This document shows, in pieces, positions 17,349 through 26,332 of a DNA stretch of 64,000 bases. The stretch lies in the NCBI RefSeq assembly GCF_004614165.1, contig NZ_SPVG01000180.1:44792-108791 (forward strand), in the 5' to 3' direction. The stretch comes from Duganella callida (GTDB lineage Bacteria > Pseudomonadota > Gammaproteobacteria > Burkholderiales > Burkholderiaceae_D). Made by a program: the position numbers and the translations under genes. The notes beneath the pieces were generated by a model. The model made no database searches and was not told the DNA's origin. It was given only the letters and a program-made list of their open reading frames with translations. Each line of letters begins with the position of its first letter. Within the stretch, counting starts at the first letter, position 1.

Positions 17349-18218
17349 ATGGAAAAGATCACCCGCTTCATCTCTCACCGTATCCCACGCGAGCTTTCGT
17401 TCCAGGGACCGCAGGGAATTTTGCAGGCATCGCACTGGCTTCCAGAAGAGACCGCAGCCTCCTACGACAATCTGATCGTGTTTTTTCACGGCGGGTACTT
17501 TGTCGCCAATGACAGCGAAAGTCTGACCAGCTTATTTCACGATCTCACCAGCATCCCTGCCAATACCGCGCTGCTGGTGTTGCACTACACGCTGGCCAGC
17601 ACCAGCCCTTTTCCGGCAGCGCTGGAAGACGGCTATAGCGCCCTGCTGTGGGCGGTACGGAACAGCAAGGCGCTGAAGTGGAGCGGCGCCAACCTGATTG
17701 TCGCCGGCATCGAAGCGGGCGCCAATCTGGCGGCCAGCGTCGCACTCGTCTGCCGCGATCGCAAAATGCCGCTGCTGAGCGGTCAGTTGCTGATCATGCC
17801 CATGTTGGATCCGGGCCTGACCAGCGGCTCCATGCGTGACGCACATGAGGAACCGGCACAACTATCGGCGGCCAACCGTTGTGTGCACGGCTACCGGCAG
17901 TACCTGCCCGACGTCGTCGACCGCCTGCATCCATATGCCAGCCCACTCAACGCCCATCGGCTGAAGGATTTGCCGCCCGCGCTGATCCTGTCAGCCGACG
18001 CCGACCCGCTGCGCGACGAAGCCGAGACGTATGCCTCGCGTCTCATTACCGCCGGCATTGCGACCTCCACGCTGCGTCTCGCCGCGTTCCCTTTGGACGA
18101 TCACAACGCCCGCAGCGCCTGTGCCGCTGGCAGCGAAGCCGTCAGCGCTATCGCCGCATTCCTGCACACCATTCAGCACCGGCCAAAGCCAAGCAAGCCA
18201 CCCGCCATGAGCATTTAA
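17349..18218 (+). CDS. LlpE-like alpha/beta hydrolase, nucleophile serine missing
   Basis: From the ATG at 17349 the product has 289 residues of the hormone-sensitive-lipase type. It has the oxyanion-hole HGGY (LIVFFHGGYF, about 43-52) and the acid region LILSADADPLRDEAE. At the nucleophile elbow, where the family has GDSAG, it reads VAGIEAGANLA, so Ser is replaced by Glu. It is therefore probably not a normal esterase. It opens a run hydrolase - RND adaptor - pump - outer-membrane factor, as llpE does in the Burkholderia bpeEF-oprC/ceo operon. Its role in efflux is unclear. Confidence 0.8.
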   Translation: MEKITRFISHRIPRELSFQGPQGILQASHWLPEETAASYDNLIVFFHGGYFVANDSESLTSLFHDLTSIPANTALLVLHYTLASTSPFPAALEDGYSALLWAVRNSKALKWSGANLIVAGIEAGANLAASVALVCRDRKMPLLSGQLLIMPMLDPGLTSGSMRDAHEEPAQLSAANRCVHGYRQYLPDVVDRLHPYASPLNAHRLKDLPPALILSADADPLRDEAETYASRLITAGIATSTLRLAAFPLDDHNARSACAAGSEAVSAIAAFLHTIQHRPKPSKPPAMSI

Positions 18219-18261
18219 TCCAAAGCAAAGAAAGACCCAACTCACCACATGAAGGAACACC

Positions 18262-19482
18262 ATGAATAAGCACTCAATCATCCAGTCAGCCCTACGTCCG
18301 TTGGCTGCAGCGCTCACCATTGCCGGCATTGTGGCTGCGCTCAGTGGCTGCGGCGAAGCCAGCAGCAAAGCGCAGGAAGCTACGCCGCCAGGGGCCCCGA
18401 TCACCGCCGCGCCCGCCATCGCACGGCAGATCACCGAAACACAGGAATTTTCAGGCCGCATGGAGTCGGTCGAGAATGTTGAGATCCGTGCCCGTGTCAG
18501 CGGCTACATCACCGCAGTGAACTTCCAACCCGGAGGCAAGGTCAGCAAAGGACAGGTGCTGTTTGTCATCGACCCGCGCCCTTACCAGGCAGAAGCGAAC
18601 CGCGCCGAAGCAGCAGCCCATGCCGCCAGGGCCCGTGCGGATCTGGCTCGGCTGGAGCTGGCGCGTGCTGAAAAGCTCCTGGCTGACAAAGCTATCGCTC
18701 AGCGAGAATTTGACGAGCGCGCCGCCACTCAGAAAGAGCTGGAGGCGAACGCGCGTGCCGCGTCGGCACAGTTTGACACCGCTAAACTCAACCTCAGCTA
18801 TACCCAGGTGACAGCACCGATTAACGGCCGCGCCAGCAAGGCCGAGATCACAGTGGGCAATCTGATCGATGCCAGCGCCGTACTCACATCGGTGGTCTCT
18901 GATGAGAAGATTTACGCCAGCTTCGACGGCGATGAATCGACCTATATCCGCGTAGCCGCCAACGTGCAGCAAGGCCGTGCCATAAACGTCCGGGTGGGCC
19001 TCGCCGGTGAAGAGGGGTATCCGCACGAGGGCAAGCTCGAATTCATCGATAACAAGCTCGACGTGCATACCGGCGCGGTGCGCATGCGCGCCGTCTTCGT
19101 TAACAGCGACCGGGTGTTGGCGCCCGGCCTGTTCGCCAAGGTCCAAGTCGACACAGGCAATGCGCAGGCTGGCGCCACGAACGCCGTACTCATCAACGAC
19201 AAGGCGATCGGCACCGATCAAAGCCGCAAGTTCGTCTTTGTCGTCACGGCCGACAACAAGGCGGAATACCGCCAGGTCACGCTGGGCCAGAGCGTTGACG
19301 GCCTGCGCATAGTCCGCACCGGCCTGAAGGCTGGCGAAAAAGTTGTGGTCAACGGGCTGCAGCGCGTTCGCCCCGGCGCCCCGCTGGCCCCGCAGATCGT
19401 CTCTATGACAGCCGATCACGCTCCCGCCGCTACGGCCGATGTCAAGGTCGCTGTCGCGGGCACCTCGTCGAAAGGACATTGA
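18262..19482 (+). CDS. RND efflux periplasmic adaptor lipoprotein (BpeE/CeoA/MexE type)
   Basis: The product has 406 residues. A lipoprotein signal (hydrophobic core, then LSGC at about residue 30) anchors it to the inner membrane. A biotinyl-lipoyl half (VRARVSGYITAVNF type, about 75-90) is followed by a helical hairpin (about 105-170), the second lipoyl half (YTQVTAPINGRAS) and the beta-barrel region. Adaptors of this kind bridge the inner-membrane pump and outer-membrane channel. Its stop codon sits two bases before the pump ATG, showing tight coupling. Confidence 0.93.
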   Translation: MNKHSIIQSALRPLAAALTIAGIVAALSGCGEASSKAQEATPPGAPITAAPAIARQITETQEFSGRMESVENVEIRARVSGYITAVNFQPGGKVSKGQVLFVIDPRPYQAEANRAEAAAHAARARADLARLELARAEKLLADKAIAQREFDERAATQKELEANARAASAQFDTAKLNLSYTQVTAPINGRASKAEITVGNLIDASAVLTSVVSDEKIYASFDGDESTYIRVAANVQQGRAINVRVGLAGEEGYPHEGKLEFIDNKLDVHTGAVRMRAVFVNSDRVLAPGLFAKVQVDTGNAQAGATNAVLINDKAIGTDQSRKFVFVVTADNKAEYRQVTLGQSVDGLRIVRTGLKAGEKVVVNGLQRVRPGAPLAPQIVSMTADHAPAATADVKVAVAGTSSKGH

Positions 19483-19484
19483 TC

Positions 19485-22400
19485 ATGAACTTCTCCCGAT
19501 TCTTCGTCGACAAACCCATCTTCGCAGCGGTGTTGTCGATCATTATTTTTGTCGCGGGCACCATCGCCATATTCCGCCTGCCTATTTCTGAATATCCGGA
19601 TGTGGTGCCGCCATCGGTTGTGGTGCGGGCACAATATCCGGGTGCGAATCCCAAGGTGATCGCTGAAACGGTTGCCGCGCCGCTGGAAGAACAGATCAAC
19701 GGGGTGGAACACATGATCTACATGTCTTCGCAAAACACCTCGGATGGCGCCCTGATGCTGACGGTCACCTTCAAGATCGGCACCAACATCGAGCAGGCCG
19801 AGACTGCGGTGCAAAACCGCGTCCAGCGCGCGCTGCCGCGCCTGCCGGAGGAAGTGCGTCAGATCGGTGTGACCACCGTCAAGAGCTCGCCCAACGTGAC
19901 CATGGTCGTGCATCTGGTATCGCCAGACAAGACCTATGACGAACTCTACCTGCGCAACTATGCCGTTCTGAACGTCAAAGACCAATTGGCGCGCATTCCC
20001 GGCATGGGCGATGTGCAGTTGTTTGGTTCTGGCGACTATGCCATGCGCGTCTGGCTCGACCCACAGAAAGTGGCCGCCCGCAATATGACCGCCACGGACG
20101 TGACTGCCGCGATTCGCGAACAAAATGTGCAAGTCGCCGCTGGCGTGGTGGGCGCTTCCCCCACCAGGGATAGCCAGTTTCAGCTGACGGTCAACACGCA
20201 GGGACGCTTGAAGTCGGAAGAAGAATTCGCCAACATCATCGTGCGTACCGGCAGCGACGGCGCCATCACCCGGCTCAAGGATGTCGCCCGCGTTGAAATG
20301 GGCTCCGGTTCCTACGCCCTGCGCGCGCTGCTCGACAACAAACCGGCGGTGGCGCTGGTGATTTTCTCGTCGCCCGGCGCCAACGACTTGCAACTGTCGG
20401 CCGACGTCCGCGCGAAAATGGAAGAGCTGAAAAAAGATTTTCCAAAAGGTGTTGAATTCAGCGTGGCGTATGACCCGACCATGTTCGTGCGTGATTCCAT
20501 CAAGGCCGTCATCCATACCCTGATCGAGGCCATCGCGCTGGTCGTGCTGGTGGTGATTATCTTCCTGCAGACTTGGCGCGCCTCCATCATTCCGCTGTTG
20601 GCAGTGCCGGTGTCGGTGGTCGGCACATTTGCGGTGATGCTCGGTTTCGGTTTCTCGATCAACACATTAACCTTGTTCGGGCTGGTGCTGGCGATCGGCA
20701 TCGTAGTCGACGACGCGATCGTCGTGGTCGAGAACGTTGAACGCAATATCGCCAACGGCCTGACCCCGCGCGACGCCACCCTGCAGGCGATGAAAGAAGT
20801 GAGCGGTCCTATCATCGCGATCGCGCTGGTGCTGTGCGCGGTGTTCGTGCCGATCGCCTTCGTCAATGGACTGACCGGCCAATTCTATCGCCAGTTCGCA
20901 CTGACCATTGCGATCTCAACCGTCATATCGGCATTTAGCTCTCTGACGTTGGCGCCGGCCCTCAGCGCCGCGTTGCTGCGCCCGCACGATGCGCCGCAAG
21001 ACGCCGTGACCCGCGTGATGGACCGATTGTTCGGCCGCTTTTTCCACTGGTTTAATACCTTCTTCCATCGCAAATCGACGCAATACGAGGGCGGGGTAAA
21101 ACGTGTGCTTGGCCGCAAATCGCTGTCCATCGGCGTCTACTTGGCGTTGGTACTCGGTGCCGCCTTCATGTTCCGTGCCGTGCCAGGCGGTTTTGTGCCA
21201 TCGCAGGATAAGGGATATCTGGTCGGGTTCGCCCAGTTGCCGGATGCCGCTTCGCTGGACCGCACGGAATCAGTGATCCGCCGTACCGCTGACATCGCCC
21301 TGGGTGTGCCGGGCGCGCGCAATACCGTCGCCTTCCCCGGCCTCTCGGTCAACGATCTCACCAACGCCCCCAATTCCGGCATCGTTTTCGTCGGGGAATT
21401 GGCGCCGGAAACCCGCAAGACCGCCGAGGTCAGCGGCCCCGGCATCGCCGCCGAAATCAATAAGCGCGTCGGCGCCATCGAAGACGCGTTCATCATGGTG
21501 TTCCCTCCTCCGCCCGTGAACGGACTGGGGACCATTGGCGGCTTCAAAATGATGATCGAAGATCGTGGCAACGTCGGCTACGACGAGCTGTATGCCGCCA
21601 CCCAGCGTCTGATCGACAAGGCACGCGCGGCGCCGGAACTGGCCGGCGTGTTCTCCGGTTACCAGATCAACGTACCGCAACTTTATGCCGATATCGATCG
21701 CACCAAAGCCAAACAGCTCGGTGTGCCGCTGGAGAGCATCTACCAGACTTTGCAGATCAATCTTGGCTCGCTGTACGTGAACGACTTCAACCAGTTCGGC
21801 CGTACTTACCAGGTGCGGGTACAAGCCGACGCGGCCTTCCGATCGCAACCTGAGCAAATCACCCAGCTGAAAGTGCGCAGCACGGCGGGCGACATGATTC
21901 CGTTGTCGTCGCTGATGCGCCTGAGCGACAGTTACGGCCCCGACCGCGTACAGCGCTATAACGCCTACGTCGCTGCCGATGTCAACGCCGGCCCTGCGCC
22001 TGGCTACTCGTCCGGCCAGGCGCAGGCGGCGCTCGAACGCATCGCCCGCGAGACGCTGCCGAAAGGCGTTAGCTATGAGTGGACCGAACTGGCCTACCAG
22101 GACATCTTAGCCGGCAACATGCTGATCTATGTATTCCCGCTGTGCGTGCTGCTGGTGTTCCTGGTACTGGCCGCTCAGTACGAGAGCTGGACGCTGCCGC
22201 TGGCGGTGATCCTGATCGTGCCGATGTCCATCCTGTGCGCCTTGGTCGGCGTCAAGCTCACTGGCGGCGACAACAATATTTTCACGCAGATCGCACTGTT
22301 CGTGCTGGTGGGGCTCGCCTCGAAAAACGCCATCCTGATTGTGGAATTTGCCCGCGAGCTGGAAGAGCATGGCCGCACCATCGTCGAGGCGGCGCTAGAA

Positions 22401-22664
22401 GCAAGCCGTCTGCGCTTGCGTCCGATCCTGATGACGTCGATCGCTTTCATCATGGGTGTAATACCGCTCGTGTTCTCACACGGCGCAGGCGCCGAAATGC
22501 GCCATGCGATGGGCGTCGCGGTGTTCTCCGGCATGCTCGGTGTGACATTCTTCGGACTGTTCCTGACACCGCTCTTCTACGTATTGCTCCGTAAGCTAGC
22601 CCTTCGCCTGGAGCGCAAGTCTGCGGCCGCAGCGACAACCGTACTACCGCAAGGAAATCACTGA
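19485..22664 (+). CDS. RND efflux pump inner-membrane transporter (BpeF/CeoB/MexF type)
   Basis: The product has 1059 residues, a normal length for a hydrophobe/amphiphile RND pump. It starts with the family N-terminus (FFVDKPIFAAVLSII). Transmembrane segment 4 carries the proton-relay pair in IGIVVDDAIVVVENVERN, and the C-terminal half has the matching GLASKNAILIVEFA with its Lys. Two large periplasmic loops lie at about 40-330 and 560-870. The sequence fits the MexF/BpeF/CeoB branch, whose members export chloramphenicol, trimethoprim and fluoroquinolones; the substrate here is not determined. It is cotranscribed with the adaptor and outer-membrane factor. Confidence 0.95.
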   Translation: MNFSRFFVDKPIFAAVLSIIIFVAGTIAIFRLPISEYPDVVPPSVVVRAQYPGANPKVIAETVAAPLEEQINGVEHMIYMSSQNTSDGALMLTVTFKIGTNIEQAETAVQNRVQRALPRLPEEVRQIGVTTVKSSPNVTMVVHLVSPDKTYDELYLRNYAVLNVKDQLARIPGMGDVQLFGSGDYAMRVWLDPQKVAARNMTATDVTAAIREQNVQVAAGVVGASPTRDSQFQLTVNTQGRLKSEEEFANIIVRTGSDGAITRLKDVARVEMGSGSYALRALLDNKPAVALVIFSSPGANDLQLSADVRAKMEELKKDFPKGVEFSVAYDPTMFVRDSIKAVIHTLIEAIALVVLVVIIFLQTWRASIIPLLAVPVSVVGTFAVMLGFGFSINTLTLFGLVLAIGIVVDDAIVVVENVERNIANGLTPRDATLQAMKEVSGPIIAIALVLCAVFVPIAFVNGLTGQFYRQFALTIAISTVISAFSSLTLAPALSAALLRPHDAPQDAVTRVMDRLFGRFFHWFNTFFHRKSTQYEGGVKRVLGRKSLSIGVYLALVLGAAFMFRAVPGGFVPSQDKGYLVGFAQLPDAASLDRTESVIRRTADIALGVPGARNTVAFPGLSVNDLTNAPNSGIVFVGELAPETRKTAEVSGPGIAAEINKRVGAIEDAFIMVFPPPPVNGLGTIGGFKMMIEDRGNVGYDELYAATQRLIDKARAAPELAGVFSGYQINVPQLYADIDRTKAKQLGVPLESIYQTLQINLGSLYVNDFNQFGRTYQVRVQADAAFRSQPEQITQLKVRSTAGDMIPLSSLMRLSDSYGPDRVQRYNAYVAADVNAGPAPGYSSGQAQAALERIARETLPKGVSYEWTELAYQDILAGNMLIYVFPLCVLLVFLVLAAQYESWTLPLAVILIVPMSILCALVGVKLTGGDNNIFTQIALFVLVGLASKNAILIVEFARELEEHGRTIVEAALEASRLRLRPILMTSIAFIMGVIPLVFSHGAGAEMRHAMGVAVFSGMLGVTFFGLFLTPLFYVLLRKLALRLERKSAAAATTVLPQGNH

Positions 22665-22665
22665 T

Positions 22666-24132
22666 ATGAACACGATGATCAAGCGGGGCGTCGCGCCCCT
22701 GATGGCTGCACTCATTCTTAGTGCTTGTGGCACGCCCGAATTTCGCCAGCCAACGATAGAAACACCGGCCGCCTTCAAGGAAGCGAAGGCGGGCGAAGTC
22801 CAGACTGCCTCAGACGGTACCAACTGGAAGCGGGCGCAGCCAGCGGAACAAGAACCGCGCGGCGAATGGTGGCGCGCATTCCAAGACCAAGTGCTTAATC
22901 AGCTTGTAGACGAGGCGACACGCAACAACGCCAACCTCGCGATAGCAACCGCACGACTGAAGCAGGCCCGCGCCATTGCCGGCATCGCAGAGGCGGACCG
23001 TGTGCCGCAGATCGGCATGGCGGCGGGCGCACAGCGCGCCCGTTCCGCGCCGGCGGAACTAGGTCTGGTGCCAGGTGTCCCGGTAGCGCCACAAACCAGC
23101 TATTCGGCACGGTTGACCGCGAGCTACGAAGTCGACCTGTTCGGCCGTGTTTCCGCTGGTGTGGCAGCTGCGAATGGTGACGCTGCAGCGGTCGAGGCCA
23201 CCTACCGCTCGGTGCTTCTGGCAATGCAAGCGGACGTTGCGCAGAGCTATTTCCGGTTGCGTGCCACCGACGCCGAGTTGGCCACGCTGGAGCAGACCGT
23301 TCACCTGCGAGAAGAGAATGTCAAAGTTAACCAGCGCCGTTTCGACCTCGGCGATATCGGCGAATTTGACTTGGCACGGGCCCGGACGGAGTTGGCGACA
23401 GCGCGCGCAGAAGCGATCGGCCTGCAGCGCGAACGCGCAACCATCGAGCATGCACTGGCAGTCTTGCTGGGCAAACCTGCCTCGGCGTTCACCAGCAGTG
23501 CCAGTCCGCTGCTTGATAGCACGCTGCTGCCTGCTGTGCCGGCAGGCTTGCCGTCTTCGCTGCTGGAGCGGCGGCCCGATATCGTAGCGGCGCAGCGCAC
23601 CATGGAAGCTGCCAACGCACGGATTGGTGTTGCACGCGCGGCGATGTTCCCTGCATTGAGCATCAATGCTTCAGGCGGCGGTGTCGCGGACACAGTCGCG
23701 AACGTTTTCAGCATGAGCGGCCGCTCCTGGATGCTGGGCGCACTGCTTTCCGCACCGTTGATCGACGGCGGCCGCAGCCGGGCAAATATCACCCGCAGCG
23801 AGGCGGCGCTGGAAGAATCGGTCGGCCAATATCGCCAAAGTGTCCTGACCGCGTTTGCAGAAGTCGAAGATAACCTGTCTGGGCTGCGCGTTTTGTCAGA
23901 GCAGGCACGCGAGATCGACGCGGCGCTGTTAGCTGCGCGCCGGTCGGCGGATCTGGCGCAAAAGCTCTACGACGCTGGCAGGTCCAGCTATCTGGACCTG
24001 CTTGATGCGCAGCGGAACTTGGCGGCTGTTGAGCGACAGGCGGTACAGCTACGTGGGAATCGTGCGGTAGCAACGGTGGCACTGATTCGATCACTCGGCG
24101 GTGGCTGGGACGCCCAAGTCAACGCGCTTTAA
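22666..24132 (+). CDS. Outer-membrane efflux lipoprotein (OprC/OpcM/NodT family)
   Basis: The product has 488 residues and starts one base after the pump stop codon. It has a lipoprotein signal ending LSAC at about residue 21. Two repeats of the TolC-like fold follow, with typical motifs (SYEVDLFGRVSAG; ERRPDIVAAQRTMEAANARIGVARAA; PLIDGGRSRANI; YDAGRSSYLDLLDAQRNL). It forms the trimeric channel that completes the tripartite pump with the two upstream products. Confidence 0.93.
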   Translation: MNTMIKRGVAPLMAALILSACGTPEFRQPTIETPAAFKEAKAGEVQTASDGTNWKRAQPAEQEPRGEWWRAFQDQVLNQLVDEATRNNANLAIATARLKQARAIAGIAEADRVPQIGMAAGAQRARSAPAELGLVPGVPVAPQTSYSARLTASYEVDLFGRVSAGVAAANGDAAAVEATYRSVLLAMQADVAQSYFRLRATDAELATLEQTVHLREENVKVNQRRFDLGDIGEFDLARARTELATARAEAIGLQRERATIEHALAVLLGKPASAFTSSASPLLDSTLLPAVPAGLPSSLLERRPDIVAAQRTMEAANARIGVARAAMFPALSINASGGGVADTVANVFSMSGRSWMLGALLSAPLIDGGRSRANITRSEAALEESVGQYRQSVLTAFAEVEDNLSGLRVLSEQAREIDAALLAARRSADLAQKLYDAGRSSYLDLLDAQRNLAAVERQAVQLRGNRAVATVALIRSLGGGWDAQVNAL

Positions 24133-24198
24133 ACGCTAACGGATGGGGCTGTGCGCTGGCGCCTGACGCGCCATGCGCGCCCCTCGGATAGGGAAGCC

Positions 24199-24696
24199 AT
24201 GTCACAAAAGAACGTTCAATTCTCGCTCGCAGCTCATATTGTGGCCGTGCTGGGCTACCACCACGGCAGCAGTGTCACAACGGCGGTGTTAGCGGATAGC
24301 GTGCGCGCCGATGCCACATTTGTGCGCCGGTCAGTCGCCAAACTGGCACGCGCCGGGGTGATCACCACGACGCGTGGCCAGCACGGCGCCTGCCGCCTAG
24401 CACGTCCACCGACGGAAGTCACACTTCTGGAAGTGTACCGTGCCAGCGAAGCACCTCCGCCGTTCGCTTTACATGAATATGCCGAGGAGCCGCTATGCTC
24501 AGTCAGTGCGAATTTCAAACCATCAATGTGCGAACTGCTACTCGACACTACATCACGCTTCGAGAGTGGCTTGGCAGAGCTCACGGTTGCTGATCTGGTA
24601 GGTCGGATTCGCGTCATCGAAACGACATATGGCGCCAATTCGATCAACGCAAGCCGTAGGGCGTTAGGGACAAACAATGTTCCACAAACGTTATGA
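24199..24696 (+). CDS. Rrf2-family transcriptional regulator
   Basis: From the ATG at 24199 the product has 165 residues. The N-terminal winged helix is typical of Rrf2: AAHIVAVLGYHHG, then VLADSVRADATFVRRSVAKLARAGVI and RGQHGACRLAR. The three-Cys cluster motif that binds Fe-S in IscR/NsrR is not present; Cys residues occur only as GAC and CSVSANFKPSMC. It is therefore probably of the non-cluster (YwnA-like) subgroup. It follows the efflux operon by 66 bases. Its last 53 bases overlap the convergent LysR gene. Confidence 0.82.
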   Translation: MSQKNVQFSLAAHIVAVLGYHHGSSVTTAVLADSVRADATFVRRSVAKLARAGVITTTRGQHGACRLARPPTEVTLLEVYRASEAPPPFALHEYAEEPLCSVSANFKPSMCELLLDTTSRFESGLAELTVADLVGRIRVIETTYGANSINASRRALGTNNVPQTL

Positions 24697-25555
24697 AAGC
24701 GCGCGCTTTCGGGCTGGCATGGCGGCCACCTGGCAATACTGCCCACAGATCGAGACGCGGCAATTCCCAATCGGCCAGAGCCACACAAACCTGTCCCGAC
24801 GCCAGTTCATCGGTGAAAATCCATTCGCTCGCAACTGCAATGCCAAGGCCCGCGAGTACGGCTGCGCGGACGCCTTCAAGCGCGCTGATGCGAAGCTTAG
24901 GCTTGAGCACGATAGTTTGCGTCGCCACGCTTTTGTCGCCCGAGGCGAACGTCAGCTGCTCGCCACCTTCGCCACGCGAAAATACAATCGCGGCATGGTC
25001 GGCCAGATCTTGTGGCCGACCTGGGGTGCTGCAGCGGGCGAAATACGCCGGCGTGGCGACGACGATGCGGCGACACTGTCCGATACGGCGTGCGGTCAAA
25101 CCGGAACTGGGCAGCCTGCCCATCCTGAAGGCTACTTCCGCCCCTTCCTCCACCAGTCCAATGTTGCCATCGTCCAGCAACAGGTCGATCTCCAGTCCGG
25201 GATGTTGTTCGAGGAACGCGGCCATATTGGGGATGACGTGCTGGCGAATAAAGGTGATGGTGCCCCCCACTCGCAACCTTCCGCTGAGCGACGCAGGCTC
25301 GCCCCGTACCGACCTCAATGCCAGCTCGGCTTCGTCGAGGGTGCGTGTCGCATGCTCGAAAAAAGTCTGTGCCGCATCGGTCGGAGTCAGTCCACGGGTC
25401 GAGCGCAAAAACAGTTTATTGCCTAAATGATCTTCGAGCTGGGCGATCGATTTGGATACCGCCGGCTGTCCGATGGCGAGATGCTTGGCTGCGATGCTGA
25501 AAGAACCGCTTTCATAAACCCGCACGAAAGCGCGCATGGCGCTGAGTAAATCCAT
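24644..25555 (-). CDS. LysR-family transcriptional regulator
   Basis: The ATG at 25555 gives 303 residues with a standard N-terminal HTH (FVRVYESGSFSIAAKHLAIGQPAVSKSIAQLEDHLG). The ligand-binding domain starts near residue 90. It is divergent from the GST-SDR-MDR run across 123 bases, so those genes are its likely targets. Its 3' end overlaps the convergent Rrf2 gene by 53 bases. Confidence 0.9.
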   Translation of the reverse strand: MDLLSAMRAFVRVYESGSFSIAAKHLAIGQPAVSKSIAQLEDHLGNKLFLRSTRGLTPTDAAQTFFEHATRTLDEAELALRSVRGEPASLSGRLRVGGTITFIRQHVIPNMAAFLEQHPGLEIDLLLDDGNIGLVEEGAEVAFRMGRLPSSGLTARRIGQCRRIVVATPAYFARCSTPGRPQDLADHAAIVFSRGEGGEQLTFASGDKSVATQTIVLKPKLRISALEGVRAAVLAGLGIAVASEWIFTDELASGQVCVALADWELPRLDLWAVLPGGRHASPKARAFITFVEHCLSLTPYGLR

Positions 25556-25678
25556 AAATATTCCCATTGGAGATAAAAGATATCACCGAGACCATCATAC
25601 CCACATAGAAAGGAATAAACCATACTGTTTTTGAGACAGTCATCTCTCACTCTTCCCAACTTTTAAAGAAAGATAATC
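25556..25678. promoter_or_regulatory. Divergent promoter region, LysR / GST operon
   Basis: These 123 bases lie between divergent start codons and are AT-rich compared with the flanks. LysR proteins normally bind T-N11-A palindromes in such a gap; I did not fix a single best site. Confidence 0.4.
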
Positions 25679-26320
25679 ATGAAACTTTACGGCGATCCTG
25701 GCTCGGGCAGTACCCGTCGCGTTCTGGCCGCGTTGTACCACATCGGAGCCGAGTTCGAATTTGAACTCATCGACCTGTTTAAGGGTGACAACCGCACGCC
25801 GCAATTTTTAGCTCTTAACCCGAACGGCATGATCCCGGTGCTGGTGGACGACGACGCTGTGCTCTACGAAGCAGCCGCGATCAACCTTTATCTGGCTGAA
25901 AAATTTTCCTCCAACCTTTTGCCTGCTGGCGTGGACCGGTCGCTGACCTTGCAGTGGATGTTCTGGGCCGCTGAGCACTGGCGCCAAGGACCGCCGGTAC
26001 TTTTCAACGAGCGCGTCGCAAAAACTATCATGGGCCTGCCGCAAGATCCGCGTGCAATCGCTGACGCTGAAGCATCGATCCGGAAATTCGCGGCGATTCT
26101 GGATGACCATCTGCAGGATCGGCAGTATGTGGTCGGCAAGCACTTCACACTGGCTGACATCGATTTGGCAGCCACGTTCACCCACCTGCCGCGCAGCCGT
26201 CCGCCCTACGATGAATTTCCCAATGTGATGGCATGGCATCACCGCTTACTGGAGCACGTCCCGGCTTGGTCCCGGACCCGCGACAAAGTAGAACAGCGCA
26301 TGGCCGCTTTAATGAAATGA
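25679..26320 (+). CDS. Glutathione S-transferase family protein
   Basis: The product has 213 residues. The N-terminal thioredoxin-like domain begins MKLYGDPGSGSTRRVLAAL, with the Ser cluster in the usual catalytic position. It includes NPNGMIPVLVDDDAVLYEAAAINLYLAEKF, the glutathione-binding cis-Pro and the E-A/S-AI motif. The C-terminal helical domain has FTLADIDLAATF. Such enzymes conjugate glutathione to electrophiles. It is the first gene downstream of the divergent LysR and is followed 12 bases later by an SDR gene. Confidence 0.9.
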   Translation: MKLYGDPGSGSTRRVLAALYHIGAEFEFELIDLFKGDNRTPQFLALNPNGMIPVLVDDDAVLYEAAAINLYLAEKFSSNLLPAGVDRSLTLQWMFWAAEHWRQGPPVLFNERVAKTIMGLPQDPRAIADAEASIRKFAAILDDHLQDRQYVVGKHFTLADIDLAATFTHLPRSRPPYDEFPNVMAWHHRLLEHVPAWSRTRDKVEQRMAALMK

Positions 26321-26332
26321 AAGGACATAAAA

